Positions 61,618-64,000 of a DNA stretch of 64,000 bases are shown piece after piece. The position numbers and the translations under genes were made by a program. The stretch covers positions 259,005 to 323,004 of the forward strand of contig CAJJBE010000005.1 of the NCBI GenBank assembly GCA_905182335.1. Direction: 5' to 3'. The stretch is from Flavobacteriales bacterium UBA4466. GTDB lineage: Bacteria > Bacteroidota > Bacteroidia > Flavobacteriales_D > Crocinitomicaceae. Numbering within the stretch: position 1 is the first letter of the stretch; every line of letters begins with the position of its first letter. The notes beneath the pieces are model-generated. The model had not been told where the DNA came from, did no database searches, and worked only from the letters and a program-made list of their open reading frames with translations.

Positions 61618-61758
61618 ACGGCAAAGTATATAGAGGCTATATGCAGGGCAGTTGATGAGTTTCCAGAAGGGAAAGGGAAGGTTCTGATGATTGCCGACAA
61701 TTGGGAAGACCCTTGTGATATGTACCTATTGAAATATACACTAATTTCATTCACTTAA
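61618..61758 (+). pseudogene. Coding remnant without start codon
   Basis: A 46-codon open stretch beginning just after a stop (61615-61617) reads like protein: AKYIEAICRAVDEFPEGKGK, then VLMIADNWEDPCDMYLL, to a TAA at 61756-61758. It has no usable start at its beginning and a more balanced base composition than the surrounding AT-rich DNA. I do not recognise the family. It may be the tail of a gene removed by a past deletion. Confidence 0.35.
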
Positions 61759-61878
61759 AAAAGAGCAAATTTTGTATTTTTGTAATTTACGATGTTAATA
61801 ATATAGGACTATATCATTAATAAGTAGAAAAAACGTTTTGGAAAACTGACAACACTTCTGCCACAGTTACAAAAAACA
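61759..61878. other. Intergenic stretch with a plus-strand promoter-like box
   Basis: An exact TAnnTTTG box (TATTTTTG, 61775-61782) points rightward although no plus-strand gene follows before the tRNA terminator. A transcript from it would be about 120 bases to the hairpin at 61879-61913. I see no other structure and no protein. Confidence 0.25.
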
Positions 61879-61913
61879 AAACCCCTAAGACATTTGATAC
61901 ATCTTAGGGGTTT
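61879..61913 (-). terminator. Intrinsic terminator of tRNA-Asp
   Basis: AAACCCCTAAGA pairs perfectly with TCTTAGGGGTTT over an 11-base loop. On the reverse strand the stem is followed by TTTTGTTTTTTG, so it terminates the tRNA transcript. Confidence 0.85.
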
Positions 61914-61956
61914 CTAGTCTCACAGCCATATGAGCTTACGTTTTTCTCTTGCGAGA

Positions 61957-62033
61957 TGGCGGTCTGGACGGGACTCGAACCCGCGACCCTCGCCGTGACA
62001 GGGCGATATTCTAACCAACTGAACTACCAAACC
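61957..62033 (-). tRNA. tRNA-Asp (anticodon GTC)
   Basis: Reverse strand, 77 nt including an encoded CCA. The acceptor stem GGTTTGG/CCAGACC, D arm (GTTCAGTTGGTTAGAAT), anticodon stem TCGCC/GGCGA with loop CTGTCAC (anticodon GTC) and T arm with GGTTCGAGTCC all fold in the canonical cloverleaf. A terminator follows at 61879-61913 and a promoter box precedes at 62108-62115. Confidence 0.97.
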
Positions 62034-62107
62034 AATTTTCCGAGTTTTTCAACTATTGACATCAGTCAACTTTGGAAATTGTGTACACTTTTCGTTTAAA
62101 GCGTGGG

Positions 62108-62115
62108 CAAATGTA
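62108..62115 (-). promoter_or_regulatory. Putative -7 promoter box (TACATTTG) of tRNA-Asp
   Basis: Exact TAnnTTTG match on the reverse strand, about 75 bp upstream of the mature tRNA 5' end, implying a processed leader. No -33 TTG is clear. Confidence 0.4.
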
Positions 62116-62186
62116 ATATATTTTTTCTGAATGAGGTGTGAATGATTAGAAAATATATGGATTTCTTTCTAATTAAAAATAAGCTA

Positions 62187-62221
62187 TAAAAAAGAGGGCT
62201 GAATTTATGAACCCTCTTTTT
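62187..62221 (-). terminator. Intrinsic terminator of the right-end TonB receptor gene
   Basis: AAAAAGAGGG pairs with CCCTCTTTTT around a 13-base loop; on the reverse strand the stem is followed by a T run. Confidence 0.8.
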
Positions 62222-62229
62222 AATTTATC

Positions 62230-64000
62230 CTAAAATTTAAGCAATACCCTTACTAAAAAGTTTCTTCCTGCTTGAGGATAATAAAAGTTCTCTACTGTTC
62301 TTTTTCCATCAGAAATATAGCCCCAAGTATATCCATTATTCTCATACATTGTATTATAAATGTTATTTACTAATAGCCCAACTGTCATTTCCTTAAACAA
62401 GGCATCTTTGATAGTATAGTTAACTTGAAGATTAACCGTTGTATATTCATCTAAACTGCGTGTTTCTGTTGATGTATTATCCATAAATTGATCACCAACA
62501 TGTTTAGTTAATAGATTGATGTTTAATCCTTTTATTGGCTCATATCTTATGCCTGCAGAGGCTATAATATCAGGGGAGAAGGCTAAATCAGAATTTGTAT
62601 GCACTATTAGGGATTGTCCACCAACATCATAGTTATCTACATATTCATTAAACTGCTTAATTTTATTATCACTTAGCGTTAGATTACCCGTAATACTTAG
62701 TCTTTTTGTTAACGAGTATCCTGCTTCCAATTCAATTCCTGCTCGATGACTTACATCTACGTTTGTTCTTGTAGAACCTCCAACATCATTGATTTGTCCT
62801 GTAAGTACTAGCTGATTATTGTAATGCATTAAGTAGGCATTTGCATTTACCATCAACTTACTACCTCTAAAGCGATATCCAAGCTCAAGGTTCGTCAGTT
62901 TTTCAACCTTTGGCTGGTTTTCAGGAGTACTTTCTCTAAAATCTCTTCTAACAGGCTCTCTATTAGCAATAGCTAAAGATATATAAGCATTATTACGTTT
63001 ATTGAAATCATACATAAACCCGGCTTTTGGATTGATGAAATTAAAGGATATTGTTTGATCAACTGCTTGAATAGAACCATTTACATCATCAATTCCTACA
63101 AATGAATAATTTATATGTCGGTACTGAACATCTCCATAAATGGTAAGTTCTCCCGTTTTATAACTTCCTTTTAAATAAGAATGAGCTTCAACTTTTTTAG
63201 CATCATTATCATAATATCGGTCTCTAATATCGCTATCGGAAGAAAACTCTGCCCAAATAACTTCTCCGTAATGTCCTCCATTATATTGATTAACACCACC
63301 TCCAAAAACTAAATTAAGTGGACCTTTGTCATATGAAAGTGAAAAAATACCACCATAAAAGTGATTGTCTAACCATCTTCTTCTAATCAAATCTGTTGAT
63401 GTTACTGTATCGGCAGAAAAAATAATAGGAGAAAATCCATAATCAACAAGATCTTGGTCCGTTTTATACTGCTCATAGTATCCTTTCCCTCTTGTATAGT
63501 GAAGCGCACTGGTAAATTTAAGTTTTTGATTAAACGAGTGGTTGAAGTGCAATTGATAATGGTCTTGCTGATAGTTATCTACTTCATTTTCATAAGTGTA
63601 GTAGTTGTATGTTCTACCTGAAGTTAATAGGTTATCTCTATCACTTCCGAAAAAATAATTTCGATCTGCATACGCTAAAATTCCTTGCTCATAATTTCCA
63701 TTTATTACTGATTCAGGAGTACCATACCATGCTTGGTATGTTTTTTCTTTTCCGCTAAAAACCGTAGCACGAAGGAGTGATTTTTTATTATGCCATGATC
63801 CTGATAGATAATATGATTGTAGATTTGATTCAGCTCTGTCAATATATCCATCTGAGCTAATACGAGAAAGTCGTGTGTCTAAGGTAAACTTCCCATTAAT
63901 TAATCCGGTTCCCGCTTTGACTGTATTTTTCCATGTGTTAAATGAGCCATATGAATTGTCTAAAACACCATACGCTTTTCTGTTTATTGAATTCGTTTTA
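62230..64000 (-). CDS. TonB-dependent receptor, 5' end beyond the window
   Basis: The reverse strand is open from the stop at 62230 to the window edge (about 590 residues) with no internal stop, so the apparent start at 63552 (a TTG) is only an internal codon. The visible part is the barrel of an outer-membrane receptor: alternating aromatic strands (FNTWKNTVKAGTGLINGKF, LNINLLTKHVGDQFMDNTS), RLSRISSDGYIDR near the start typical of the barrel after the plug, and the terminal NFYYPQAGRNFLVRVLLKF. The RISSDGYIDR segment and the QAGRNFLVR end are familiar in siderophore-type or metabolite-type receptors, but the ligand is not readable. Plug and signal peptide lie outside. Confidence 0.9.
   Translation of the reverse strand, partial: KTNSINRKAYGVLDNSYGSFNTWKNTVKAGTGLINGKFTLDTRLSRISSDGYIDRAESNLQSYYLSGSWHNKKSLLRATVFSGKEKTYQAWYGTPESVINGNYEQGILAYADRNYFFGSDRDNLLTSGRTYNYYTYENEVDNYQQDHYQLHFNHSFNQKLKFTSALHYTRGKGYYEQYKTDQDLVDYGFSPIIFSADTVTSTDLIRRRWLDNHFYGGIFSLSYDKGPLNLVFGGGVNQYNGGHYGEVIWAEFSSDSDIRDRYYDNDAKKVEAHSYLKGSYKTGELTIYGDVQYRHINYSFVGIDDVNGSIQAVDQTISFNFINPKAGFMYDFNKRNNAYISLAIANREPVRRDFRESTPENQPKVEKLTNLELGYRFRGSKLMVNANAYLMHYNNQLVLTGQINDVGGSTRTNVDVSHRAGIELEAGYSLTKRLSITGNLTLSDNKIKQFNEYVDNYDVGGQSLIVHTNSDLAFSPDIIASAGIRYEPIKGLNINLLTKHVGDQFMDNTSTETRSLDEYTTVNLQVNYTIKDALFKEMTVGLLVNNIYNTMYENNGYTWGYISDGKRTVENFYYPQAGRNFLVRVLLKF

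Noticed and set aside
63552-63552. Start codon of the right-end TonB receptor at an internal TTG
   Set aside because: The frame continues without a stop to 64000 and the upstream translation is receptor-barrel sequence, so the gene is simply cut by the window.
1-64000. CRISPR array, prophage or plasmid backbone
   Set aside because: No regularly spaced repeats, integrase, phage structural genes or replication genes were found.

Overview
This 64-kb window is a chromosomal segment of a member of the Bacteroidota, most likely a marine or aquatic Flavobacteriales lineage. Support comes from AT-rich DNA, promoters of the TAnnTTTG type, almost no Shine-Dalgarno sites, three proteins with type IX secretion (T9SS) C-terminal sorting domains, three TonB-dependent receptors, Bacteroidota-specific families (DUF4290), a fused E1 2-oxoacid dehydrogenase and a SprB-repeat protein. 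No rRNA, CRISPR array, plasmid origin or prophage was seen. The genus cannot be fixed from the sequence alone.

Layout: 1-7.6 kb holds housekeeping and envelope genes (VOC protein, patatin/outer-membrane phospholipase, THUMP rRNA methyltransferase, citrate synthase, DPP IV peptidase). At 8.0-15.7 kb five tightly packed co-directional genes encode a lamin-tail T9SS protein, a TonB receptor, a T9SS endonuclease I, a 5'-nucleotidase C-terminal lipoprotein and the matching metallophosphatase. I read this as a locus for extracellular nucleic-acid breakdown and uptake of phosphate or nucleosides, and as the best candidate for an under-described system here. At 15.7-24.8 kb lie lpdA, purL, DUF4290, murA (with a Cys-to-Asp active-site change), a TlpA thioredoxin, grpE-dnaJ and a CPBP protease. 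At 24.8-27.2 kb a three-gene arsenosugar cluster (AhpD-like, ArsS, ArsM) follows.

27.2-45.9 kb carries an HI0933 flavoprotein, a DEAD-box helicase, a photolyase, a fused isobutyryl-CoA mutase (IcmF), a GH20 hexosaminidase with cutC, a nucleoside phosphorylase, DUF4197, a SprB-repeat T9SS type B protein, NADP-type glutamate dehydrogenase and a fused branched-chain-type E1. 45.9-58.5 kb carries a LolA-like protein, a small hydrolase, a heme/hemoglobin-type TonB receptor, ung, hemE, an OmpA-family protein, an RluA pseudouridine synthase, the lower histidine-degradation genes hutG-hutF-hutD and a glycosyltransferase.

The right end is more accessory: an IS6-family insertion sequence (59082-59868) with 17-bp inverted repeats but no target duplication, an acidic unknown protein, a DEDDh exonuclease, a LURP-one/scramblase-like protein, a gene remnant, tRNA-Asp(GTC) and a TonB receptor running off the end. 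A recurrent detail is that convergent gene pairs meet in perfect hairpins whose arms include one or both stop codons (3974-4038, 45854-45881, 54416-54437). Several start codons were moved downstream because a TAnnTTTG promoter box lies inside or just upstream of the longest open frame.
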